Source: Nocardia acididurans (GTDB taxonomy: Bacteria > Actinomycetota > Actinomycetes > Mycobacteriales > Mycobacteriaceae). From it: 64,000 nucleotides of DNA. Shown piece after piece: positions 50,816 through 58,372 of this stretch (its first letter is position 1; the number at the start of each line of letters is the position of its first letter). Location: assembly GCF_016741815.1 (NCBI RefSeq), contig NZ_JAERRJ010000007.1, forward strand, positions 372,001-436,000. The letters run 5' to 3'. The notes below the pieces were generated by a model that saw only the letters and a list, made by a program, of their open reading frames with translations, ran no database searches and was not told the DNA's origin. The translations under genes and the position numbers were made by a program.

Positions 50816-52394
50816 CGCGCACCGTATGGCCGAGTGTGCCGCCGGGGAACAGGAGCAGGCCGCAGACCTCGGCGTCGTCCTTGCCCGCGACCACCGCGTC
50901 CCGGGTGTATGCCTCGAGGGTCTTGCGGATCTCGTGGAGTTCGCTTTTCAGGTCCTCGGGGAAGAAACCGGCGCTGCGGGTGTACTGGGTGTCGGTCGCG
51001 CCGGCGAGGGCGAGCATCGCGCCGCGCGCTCGACCTGTGCGGTCGGCTCCGGCGCGCCAGGTGGCCGGGTGGCCGACGACGGCCGTCACCTCGCGGTACT
51101 CCCCCGGCTTCAGTCCCCAGCGCTCGGCGGGGGAACCGTTGACGTAGAGGTACCAGGTCACCGGGTTGCGCTGATCTCGGCTGTCCCACTGGATGATCGG
51201 CGGTGCGCCCGGGTGGACGGCCGTCACCATCGCGCCGAAACTGGTTGTGCCCGAAGGTACTTCGAATTCGATGCGCTCCGCGTCCGGCAGCACGGTGCGC
51301 TCGAACTTCTCCCAGGTCATCACCACCGGCTCGGCATCGAGATCGGTGGCGGTCGCGCGCTTTTCGGCCGGGCGGAGATGGCCGAACACACCGTCGCCGC
51401 GCGGGCGATCCGGTTGCGGCCGGGGCCGCCACAGCGGGACGACATCGGCGAGCGTGGCGAATCGCCGCTCGAGCGCACCGGCGGCCCGCAATTCGGCGAT
51501 GACCTTCTCGGCGCGGGCGATCATCGCCGCCGTCGGTGCGGCGGTGGGGCGACGGTACTGCAGCGGGTGCATCTTCTCCGAGAAGCGCTGCTTCACAACG
51601 GGATACGGCAGACCGTCGGCGAGATCGGCGAGCAGGGTGCCGATCATGCCGCTCTTGACGTGCGCGAACCCCGCCGGCGCCGTGGCGGCGGCCTGCCAGA
51701 CGATAGCGTCCCGCCGCCGCTGGGCAGCCTCGCCACGACCGCGAACCTTGTCGAGCCGCTCGTGCACGTCGAGCAGCCAGGTGCCCGCGCCCAAGATGGC
51801 GTCGGAGCGATACAGCTGCTCGGTACGCAGCAGGGCCACAGCCTTTTTCACGATGTCGTGCGAATACTCGGCCAGCCCGCGCGCCAGCGTGCCCCGGTCG
51901 GCGTTCTTCCCCGCGACATACTGATAGGTGGTCACCAGCGCCGACGGCTGGTGCACGAGCCCGGCGGGCGGGACGAGCGCCAGATGCGTCCACGATCCGC
52001 CCTCGGCCCGACCCCACGCGGTCTCCTTCGACCGGAACACCGACGTAATGGGACCGCGCTCAACATGTTCCGCCAGCGCGCCCACCGCCGCGGCGTACTC
52101 CGCGGGCACCCGGGCACCACGCCACACCGCGGAGCGGGTCGTCCCGTCCGCGTCCACCACCACCAGTCCGCCGTATCGGCGCATGAAGCTCCGGCAGGTG
52201 CCGCAGGCGTTCTCGGCGGCGAGCTCCGGACCGAGCCCGGCCAGAAAGACGTCGAACAACCCCTCGGTATCGACGGTGAACAGCTCCGCGCCCTCGGCGA
52301 CGGTCTCCTCGAACGCCCGCCCGACGCCCGCCAGAAACCGGTCGTACCCGTCGTCCCCGGGGCGTACGGCACTCCCCGCCGTCTGCATGCTCAT
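50766..52394 (-). CDS. Hypothetical protein, 542 residues
   Basis: I do not recognise a named family. The N-terminal part has a CxxC pair (CGTC at 64-67) followed by RSFMRRYGGLVVVDADG, then a helical stretch (about 150-330). The C-terminal 170 residues look like a separate domain with conserved-looking aromatic motifs (IIQWDSRDQRNPVTWYLYVNGSPAERWGL, TQYTRSAGFFPEDLKSELHEIR, GHTVRVSSDGVRVRYVLDRWD). No membrane helix or signal. Base composition matches neighbours. It may be a conserved bacterial or phage-derived protein, but nothing nearby is phage-like. It is convergent with the serine hydrolase gene (50-bp overlap) and co-directional with the hydrolase at 52445. Confidence 0.78.
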   Translation of the reverse strand: MSMQTAGSAVRPGDDGYDRFLAGVGRAFEETVAEGAELFTVDTEGLFDVFLAGLGPELAAENACGTCRSFMRRYGGLVVVDADGTTRSAVWRGARVPAEYAAAVGALAEHVERGPITSVFRSKETAWGRAEGGSWTHLALVPPAGLVHQPSALVTTYQYVAGKNADRGTLARGLAEYSHDIVKKAVALLRTEQLYRSDAILGAGTWLLDVHERLDKVRGRGEAAQRRRDAIVWQAAATAPAGFAHVKSGMIGTLLADLADGLPYPVVKQRFSEKMHPLQYRRPTAAPTAAMIARAEKVIAELRAAGALERRFATLADVVPLWRPRPQPDRPRGDGVFGHLRPAEKRATATDLDAEPVVMTWEKFERTVLPDAERIEFEVPSGTTSFGAMVTAVHPGAPPIIQWDSRDQRNPVTWYLYVNGSPAERWGLKPGEYREVTAVVGHPATWRAGADRTGRARGAMLALAGATDTQYTRSAGFFPEDLKSELHEIRKTLEAYTRDAVVAGKDDAEVCGLLLFPGGTLGHTVRVSSDGVRVRYVLDRWD

Positions 52395-52444
52395 GTCGCG
52401 AGACTAGCGGCCACGCGCCGCCGATTTCGCCTGCTTTTCGAGCG

Positions 52445-53242
52445 CTACCCGACCGACGCGGGCGTGGCGATGAAGTCGCGGGTCAGCTCGATGAGGCCGC
52501 TGGGGTCGGCGAACCAGTCCATATGGCCCTCACCGGGCACCTCGACCAGGCGGCTGCCCGCGATGGCGGCGTGCAGATCCCGGGAACCCTCGATCGGGAT
52601 CATGGCATCGTCGGCGAAGCCGATCACCAGGGTGGGCGCGGTGATCTTCGGCAGCAGGGGACGCAGGTCCACCCGCCGTCCGAGGTCGATCTGCCGTCCG
52701 ATGCCCGCCGGCGGCCATTCGTCGGCCAGGGAGTAGGCCAGGCCCTCGTGGCCGAAGCGGTCCAGTGCGGCGGCGCTGAATCCGGTCAGCGCCGAAAAGC
52801 GTTTGAACAGTTCACGATCGGTGTCGAGCAGGGTGGCCCAGGTCCGGAAGTAGTACTGGTCGCGCGGGCCGGTGGAGTGCGCCCAGCCACCGACCAGGAT
52901 CAGGCTGCGCACCAGGTCGGGGCGGGTCGCCGCGACCGCTGCCGCGGCGACCGCGCCGAGGGAGAACCCGAGCAGGTCCACCGGACCGTCCACCGCGGCC
53001 TCGGTCGCCGCGACGACCTGGTCGGCGATCAGGTCGACGGTCAGGTCCGAACCGTCGTCGGTGGTCGCACCGCTGCCACTGACGTTGGGCCGCACCACGG
53101 TTCGGCTGTCGGTGAAATGGCCGAACACATTGCCGAAGACCTTCTCGGCGTCACCGCCGGTGCCGTGGACGAGCACCAGGCCCGGGCCCTGACCATCCGC
53201 TTCGTAGTGCACCCGGGTGCCGCGGGTCGAGGTGTGAGGCAT
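52445..53242 (-). CDS. Alpha/beta hydrolase
   Basis: The 265-residue protein has the fold's signature parts: VHYEADGQGPGLVLVHGTGGD with the oxyanion region, the nucleophile elbow LLGFSLGAVAAA (Ser), PTLVIGFADDAMIP (Asp) and VEVPGEGHMDWFADP (His). Substrates could be esters, epoxides or haloalkanes; the sequence does not decide. A MarR gene is divergent with a perfect inverted repeat between them, which implies inducible expression. Confidence 0.92.
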   Translation of the reverse strand: MPHTSTRGTRVHYEADGQGPGLVLVHGTGGDAEKVFGNVFGHFTDSRTVVRPNVSGSGATTDDGSDLTVDLIADQVVAATEAAVDGPVDLLGFSLGAVAAAAVAATRPDLVRSLILVGGWAHSTGPRDQYYFRTWATLLDTDRELFKRFSALTGFSAAALDRFGHEGLAYSLADEWPPAGIGRQIDLGRRVDLRPLLPKITAPTLVIGFADDAMIPIEGSRDLHAAIAGSRLVEVPGEGHMDWFADPSGLIELTRDFIATPASVG

Positions 53243-53279
53243 GACGGACCCTCCTTGTTGAGCCAGCTCTGATAAAGTG

Positions 53280-53300
53280 AGCGCTAAGATAATTAGCGCT
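53280..53300. promoter_or_regulatory. Candidate MarR operator
   Basis: AGCGCTA-AGATAAT-TAGCGCT is a perfect inverted repeat of 21 bp in the 106-bp gap between the hydrolase and MarR genes. Length and position fit a MarR dimer site. Confidence 0.72.
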
Positions 53301-53348
53301 TGCGGATACTGTCAACCCGCTCGTCGCACGGAAATTCCCGGAGGGCCC

Positions 53349-53855
53349 ATGACCGACAGCGTGGCCGCGGTGGTCGAGCAATGGCGGCGAGAACGACCCG
53401 ATATCGACTTCGCGCCACTCGGCGTCGTCGGGCGGCTCATGCGGATTTCGCGCATGTGGGACAGGGAGATCAAGGACTTCCTGGCCGAACACGGCCTGGA
53501 GCCAGGCGAATTCGATGTGCTGTCCACACTGCGCCGCTCCGGCGCGCCCTATGAGCTGAGCGCGGGCACCTTCCTCAAGACCTCGCTGGTCACCACCGGC
53601 GCGATCACCCTGCGCGTGGATCGGATGCACGACAAGGGCCTGGTCACGCGCATCCGCGACGAGAAGGACCGGCGCTCGGTCCGGATCCGGCTCACCGACC
53701 ACGGCCTCGAGGTCATCGACCGCGTGCTGCCGCTGCACATCGCCAATGAGGAACGGCTGCTGAAAGGTCTCGCCCCCGGCGAACGGGATCAGGTGGCCGC
53801 CGCGTTGAGCACGCTGCTGGTGTCCTACGGCGATACCGCCGCCCCACCCGCCTGA
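53349..53855 (+). CDS. MarR family transcriptional regulator
   Basis: The 168-residue protein has the MarR winged helix in its middle (FDVLSTLRRSGAPYELSAGTFLKTSLVTTGAITLRVDRMHDKGLVTRIRDEKDRRSVRIRLTDHG, about 55-120). N- and C-terminal helices form the dimer. The ATG at 53349 follows GGAGGGCCC; the frame is open upstream through the operator. It probably represses the divergent hydrolase gene and responds to a phenolic or similar ligand, as in this family. Confidence 0.93.
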   Translation: MTDSVAAVVEQWRRERPDIDFAPLGVVGRLMRISRMWDREIKDFLAEHGLEPGEFDVLSTLRRSGAPYELSAGTFLKTSLVTTGAITLRVDRMHDKGLVTRIRDEKDRRSVRIRLTDHGLEVIDRVLPLHIANEERLLKGLAPGERDQVAAALSTLLVSYGDTAAPPA

Positions 53856-53865
53856 ACCCGAACGC

Positions 53866-54957
53866 TCAGCGGATGGAGCGGACCTCGGGCTCGGTATCGG
53901 TCTCGAGGGCCTTGATCGCTTCGGGGAGCAGCTGATCCAGGTGGTAGGGGTAGACGGTTTCGCCGGAGCCGTCGAGGTCGATGATGTCGCCGGGGGTGCA
54001 CCATTTGTTGCCGGTGATGGAGCGGCGTTCGATGAAGTCGAGTTTGGCGGGCTTCGGGTCGAAGGTCTTGACGCGCAGGACGAAGAAGAGTTCCTCGGAG
54101 CGGATCAGTTCGCCGTTGAAGGGGAAGACGGCCACGCGCCGCCACAGCGGGCCGCGCAGCATGGAGGAGTCGGCGGGGTAGCCGGTTTCCTCGTGGAGTT
54201 CGCGAATCGCGGCCTCGCGCAGGGTTTCTCCGGGGTCGATGCCGCCGCCGATGGTGAACCAGAACTGCACGTCGGGGACCTTGGGATCCCGGCCGCGCAG
54301 CAGCAGTACCCGGTCCTGTTCGTCGAGCAGGACCACGCGGGCGGAGGTGCGGACGGTGTCGACGTCGAGGCCGGTGGAGGCGGCGGGGGTGACGCGTTCG
54401 GCGATCTCGAAGTAGGTGGGCAGCGGGGCGGTGCCGCCGAGATGCAGCCAGCGGACCAGACGGCGCGTGCGCAGGGCGAGGGTGTCGCGGACGGCGTCGT
54501 TGTGGAAACGGCGGGCGATGAGGACGCGGGCCTCGGCGTCGGCGAGTTCGGCCACCAGTTGCGGCGGCAGCAGGGCGACGTCCACGGCGGACAGGGCTGC
54601 GGCGAGCTGGTTCTCGACGGTTTCGCGGTCGCGCCAGTTGGTGCGTTCGGCGCGGTCGGCCAGTGCGGTCAGGCGGCGGGCCTGTTCGGCGAGTTCGTTG
54701 TCGGAGGCCGGTGCGCCGGTGCGGCGGGAGGGGTTGACCGAGCGGTCGGCGGCGCGACCCGCGAGGGTGGTGGCCACCGAGCGGGCCACCACGGCCCGCC
54801 GCGCCAGTGCCGCGTCGAGCGCGTGGCGGGCCTGGTCGGTGCGCACGTGCAGGCGGTCCAGGCGATTGGCGGTGGTGTAGGCCCACACGCCGATGGTGAT
54901 GACGACCGCGGCGATGAGGGAGAGGACCAGAATCCCGGTCGCGGAGAATGTGATCAT
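53866..54957 (-). CDS. NUDIX hydrolase with LemA-like N-terminal domain
   Basis: The 363-residue protein has an N-terminal hydrophobic helix (ILVLSLIAAVVITIGVWAY), a helical LemA-like region (about 25-160) and a NUDIX domain (about 205-350) with a proper box around GIDPGETLREAAIRELHEE and ending EETGYP. NUDIX enzymes hydrolyse nucleoside diphosphates linked to another group. It is the counterpart of Rv2609c. Its ATG overlaps the pimA stop as ATGA, so it is translated from the phosphatidylinositol-mannoside operon and may serve lipid or nucleotide-sugar metabolism at the membrane. Confidence 0.93.
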   Translation of the reverse strand: MITFSATGILVLSLIAAVVITIGVWAYTTANRLDRLHVRTDQARHALDAALARRAVVARSVATTLAGRAADRSVNPSRRTGAPASDNELAEQARRLTALADRAERTNWRDRETVENQLAAALSAVDVALLPPQLVAELADAEARVLIARRFHNDAVRDTLALRTRRLVRWLHLGGTAPLPTYFEIAERVTPAASTGLDVDTVRTSARVVLLDEQDRVLLLRGRDPKVPDVQFWFTIGGGIDPGETLREAAIRELHEETGYPADSSMLRGPLWRRVAVFPFNGELIRSEELFFVLRVKTFDPKPAKLDFIERRSITGNKWCTPGDIIDLDGSGETVYPYHLDQLLPEAIKALETDTEPEVRSIR

Positions 54958-56078
54958 CCGGCGGTCCTGACACGGACATCGCCGACCGTGACGGTTTCGT
55001 AGACGCGCAGGATCTGCTCGGCCACCACCGGCCAATCATATTCGCCGACAACCTGATTGGCGGTGCGGATGAACTCCTCGCGCAATGCGGTGTCGGTGAG
55101 CATGCTGTCCAGCGCGGTGGCCAGGCGAGCCGAATCACCCACCGGCACCAGCATTCCGGCGGTGCCGTCGCGCAGTACGCGGCGGAAGGCGTCGAGATCG
55201 CTTGCCACCACGGCGGTTCCGGCGGCCATGGCCTCGACCAGCACGATGCCGAAGCTCTCGCCGCCGATGTTCGGGGCGCAGTACACGTCGGCGCTGCGCA
55301 TGGCCGACGCCTTCTCCGCGTCGGAGACCTGGCCCAGGAAACGCAGATGCCCGGCGTGCTCCCCGGCTTCGCGGCGCAGCCGGTCCTCGTCGCCGCGGCC
55401 GACGATCAGGATCTCGATACCGGGGTGGCGGCGCACCAGCTCGGGCAGTGCGCCCAGCAGAATGTCCATGCCCTTGCGAGGTTCGTCGAAACGCCCCAGG
55501 AACAGTACGGTTCCGCCCGTGCGCGGGTAACCGTCGAGCAGCGGCGCGTGCGCGAAGGCGGGCACGTCGACCCCATTGGGGATCTCCACGGCGTCACCGC
55601 CGAGCGCCTCCACCTGCCAGCGCCGCGCCAGCTCCGACACCGCGATCCGGCCGCTGATCTTCTCGTGGTACGGCCGCAGCACACCCTGAAAAGTGCTGAG
55701 CACCAGCGACTTCGTGGTCGAGGTGTGGAAGGTGGCCACGATCGGCCCCTCCGCGATCTTCAACGCCAGCATGGACAGGCTGGGCGCGTTGGGCTCGTGG
55801 ATGTGCAGCACGTCGAAATCGTTCTCGGCGATCCAGCGGCGGATCCGCGAATACGCGGTGGGCCCGAACGACAGTCGCGCCACCGACCCGTTGTAGGGAA
55901 TCGCGACCGCGCGCCCGGCCGACACCACATAGTCGGGCAGCGGCGTGTCGTCGGCGGCGGGTGCGAGCACGCTCACCTTGTGGCCGCGCTCGATGAGCAC
56001 CTGCGCCAATTCCACGACATGCGCCTGAACCCCGCCCGGAACGTCGAACGAATACGGGCAGACCATGCCGATTCTCAT
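54954..56078 (-). CDS. pimA: Phosphatidylinositol alpha-mannosyltransferase PimA
   Basis: PimA adds the first mannose from GDP-mannose to phosphatidylinositol on the inner face of the membrane. The 374-residue product is a GT-B glycosyltransferase of family 4: MRIGMVCPYSFDVPGGVQAHVVELA opens the N-terminal domain, RIRRWIAENDFDVLHIHEPNAPSLSML follows, and the C-terminal domain has VLFLGRFDEPRKGMDILL and GGESFGIVLVEAMAAGTAVVASDL, which carries the donor-binding Glu residues. It overlaps patA (ATGA) and the NUDIX gene (ATGA). Confidence 0.96.
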   Translation of the reverse strand: MRIGMVCPYSFDVPGGVQAHVVELAQVLIERGHKVSVLAPAADDTPLPDYVVSAGRAVAIPYNGSVARLSFGPTAYSRIRRWIAENDFDVLHIHEPNAPSLSMLALKIAEGPIVATFHTSTTKSLVLSTFQGVLRPYHEKISGRIAVSELARRWQVEALGGDAVEIPNGVDVPAFAHAPLLDGYPRTGGTVLFLGRFDEPRKGMDILLGALPELVRRHPGIEILIVGRGDEDRLRREAGEHAGHLRFLGQVSDAEKASAMRSADVYCAPNIGGESFGIVLVEAMAAGTAVVASDLDAFRRVLRDGTAGMLVPVGDSARLATALDSMLTDTALREEFIRTANQVVGEYDWPVVAEQILRVYETVTVGDVRVRTAG

Positions 56079-57091
56079 AGTGCGCCGTCTCCCCTGAACC
56101 CCGCGGTGCCGGTATCGGCTTCCGGCTCCCTGTATCCCAGCGCCTGCTGCGCCGCCTCGATGCGAGCCAGTCGCTCCTGGGACAAGTCACTTTCCCACAG
56201 CGGCTGCAGCATGTGCCAGTCGGCGGGGTGGGCGGCGATATTGGCGGCGAACCGGTCGGCCAGCGCCTGGGTCGCCGCCGCGACACCGCCCGAAACGTCG
56301 ATCGGGGCTTCGGTTTTGAAACCCCAGCCCTCGCGGCCGTCGGGGCCGGTGGTGAACCAGCAGTGCACGGGGATCAGCGCCGCACCGGTTTCGACGGCCA
56401 GTTTGGCCGCGCCCGCGGGCATCCAGGTGCGTTCGCCGAAGAACTCGACCGGCACGCCCTTGCCGGTGAGGTCGCGCTCCCCCATCAGGCAGACCACGCG
56501 GTTGTCGCGCAGACGGTTCGCCAGCTGCGGGAACGGCGGCTGCTCGCCGCCGCTGAGCGGGAACACCTCGAAGCCGAGGCTTTCCCGGTATTCGACGAAC
56601 CGCTCGAACAGCGATTCGGGCTTCAGTCGTTCGGCGACGGTCGCGAGCCCACCGTGCTTCTGCACCAGCCATACACCGGCCATATCCCAGTTGCCGGAAT
56701 GCGGCAGGACCAGCACGGTGCCGCGGCCCGCGGCGATCGAGGCATCGAGGTTCTCGACCTCGTTCACGAACAGCCGTCCGGTGCGCACCATCTCCGCGTG
56801 ATCCATGGACGGCAGCCGGAACGCCTCCCGCCAGTAGCGGGCATAGGACCGCATGCTGTCGCGAATCAGCGTGTCCGGCACCCGGTCCGGGGTCGTGTCC
56901 AGGACGCGGGCCAGATTGCGGCGCAGCTGATTCGGGTGCCCCGCGTGCGCGGCCCGGTTGGCCTTGCGCGACGCGAAATCGGCTCCGGCGTCGAAACCCT
57001 TGCGCGCCAGCCCCTCCGGGAGTCCGCGCACCAGCCGCCACCCGGCCGCGTACCCCTTGTCGGTCAACGCGGACGTGAAATCGCTGCTCAC
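56075..57091 (-). CDS. patA: Phosphatidylinositol mannoside acyltransferase
   Basis: The enzyme acylates the mannose of PIM with palmitoyl-CoA at the cytoplasmic membrane. The 338-residue protein belongs to the LpxL/HtrB-like acyltransferases: VLVLPHSGNWDMAGVWL has the HxxxxD catalytic motif (His, Asp), MGERDLTGKGVPVEFFGERTWMPAGAAKLA follows, and IPVHCWFTTG is conserved. The GTG at 57091 overlaps the pgsA stop as GTGA and gives the usual length; a longer frame upstream runs antisense within pgsA. It is the counterpart of Rv2611c. Confidence 0.95.
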   Translation of the reverse strand: MSSDFTSALTDKGYAAGWRLVRGLPEGLARKGFDAGADFASRKANRAAHAGHPNQLRRNLARVLDTTPDRVPDTLIRDSMRSYARYWREAFRLPSMDHAEMVRTGRLFVNEVENLDASIAAGRGTVLVLPHSGNWDMAGVWLVQKHGGLATVAERLKPESLFERFVEYRESLGFEVFPLSGGEQPPFPQLANRLRDNRVVCLMGERDLTGKGVPVEFFGERTWMPAGAAKLAVETGAALIPVHCWFTTGPDGREGWGFKTEAPIDVSGGVAAATQALADRFAANIAAHPADWHMLQPLWESDLSQERLARIEAAQQALGYREPEADTGTAGFRGDGAL

Positions 57092-57759
57092 TGCTGCGGT
57101 GCCTCCGGGGCCTTCGCCACGGGGGCGAGAACGTCGCGTGCCCCGGGCGAATTGCGCACCGCCAGGACCCGCTGGAACACGGTGATGATGCTCAGCACCG
57201 CCAGGGCGTACATGGCGGCGTACACGGCATACGACAGCCATTCGATGCCGAAATGCCCTCCGATGCCGGTGAATCCGGCGCCGACGAGCACGATGACCAG
57301 GCGGTCCGGGCGCTCGATGAGCCCGCCGTCGGCCGAGAGTCCGCTGGCCTCCGCGCGCGCCTTGGCGTAGGAGATGACCTGTGAGGTCACCAGGACCACC
57401 AGGGTCGCCAGGAACAGATGCTTGCTGTTCTCGGTGTACACGGCCCACCAGGCGAGCGCGCCGAAGATGGCGCCGTCGGCCACGCGGTCACACGTGGCGT
57501 CCAGCACCGCACCGTATTTCGTGCCACCGCCGCGCGCCCGCGCCATCGCGCCGTCCAGCATGTCGAACATGACGAACAGCCAGATCACCATGGTTCCCCA
57601 GAACAGGTGATCGGTCGGAAACAGGGTGACCGCGGCGGCGATCGAGGCGGTGGTGCCGATGAGCGTCATCGCGTCGGGGGTCAGCCCCGTGCTCACCAGT
57701 GCCTTCCCCAGGGGGGCAGTCGCTTTGGCGAACGTTTCGCGACCGAAGAAGCTCAGCAC
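57088..57759 (-). CDS. pgsA: Phosphatidylinositol phosphate synthase (CDP-alcohol phosphatidyltransferase)
   Basis: The enzyme joins CDP-diacylglycerol and inositol phosphate to make phosphatidylinositol phosphate, the precursor of PI and PIMs. The 223-residue membrane protein has the full CDP-alcohol motif: Asp 66, Asp 69-Gly 70, Ala 73-Arg 74, Gly 83, Asp 87 and Asp 91. Five to six helices follow. The GTG start is one base after the HIT gene's stop codon. It is the counterpart of mycobacterial pgsA1. Confidence 0.96.
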   Translation of the reverse strand: MLSFFGRETFAKATAPLGKALVSTGLTPDAMTLIGTTASIAAAVTLFPTDHLFWGTMVIWLFVMFDMLDGAMARARGGGTKYGAVLDATCDRVADGAIFGALAWWAVYTENSKHLFLATLVVLVTSQVISYAKARAEASGLSADGGLIERPDRLVIVLVGAGFTGIGGHFGIEWLSYAVYAAMYALAVLSIITVFQRVLAVRNSPGARDVLAPVAKAPEAPQQ

Positions 57760-57760
57760 G

Positions 57761-58372
57761 CTACTCGGATTCCTTCCATGCCTGCGCCAACAGCCCGCGC
57801 GTCTCGCGCAGCAGCTGCGGCATGACCTTCACTCCGCCGACGACGGTAATGAAGTTCGCGTCGCCGCTCCAGCGCGGCACGATGTGTTGATGCAGGTGAT
57901 CGGCAAGTGAACCCCCGGCAACACCGCCGAGATTCAAGCCGACATTGAAACCGGCCGGGCGCGACACCTTCTTCATGACGCGAATGGCCTGCTGGGTGAA
58001 GGCCATGAGCTCGCTGCTCTCCTCGAGGGTCAGGTCCTCGAGGTTGGCCACCCGGCGGTAGGGCACGACCATCATGTGGCCGGGGTTGTACGGGTACAGG
58101 TTGAGCACCGCGTACACCCACTGGCCGCGCGCGATGATCAGGCCGTCCTCGTCCGCCATCTCCGGGATGTCGGTGAAGGGGTGTCCGGACTTCTTGGGCG
58201 CGTCGGCGTTTCGCGCCTCCTGCTCGGCGGCCTCACCGGTGATGTACGACATGCGGTACGGCGTCCACAACCGCTGCAGGCGATCGGGTTCCCCGGCACC
58301 GCGATCGATGATCGCCGAATCCTGTTGCCCGGCAGCCTCGTTCAGGCCACCAGCAGCCGTACGTTCACTCAT
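57761..58372 (-). CDS. HIT family protein, probable AP4A phosphorylase
   Basis: The 203-residue protein has a HIT motif HLHQH with His 159, 161 and 163, preceded by GFNVGLNLGGVAGGSLAD. Its counterpart Rv2613c is described as a diadenosine-tetraphosphate phosphorylase. The N-terminal 35 residues are flexible; RLQRLWTPYRMSYI starts the fold. The ATG overlaps the thrS stop as ATGA. Confidence 0.92.
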   Translation of the reverse strand: MSERTAAGGLNEAAGQQDSAIIDRGAGEPDRLQRLWTPYRMSYITGEAAEQEARNADAPKKSGHPFTDIPEMADEDGLIIARGQWVYAVLNLYPYNPGHMMVVPYRRVANLEDLTLEESSELMAFTQQAIRVMKKVSRPAGFNVGLNLGGVAGGSLADHLHQHIVPRWSGDANFITVVGGVKVMPQLLRETRGLLAQAWKESE

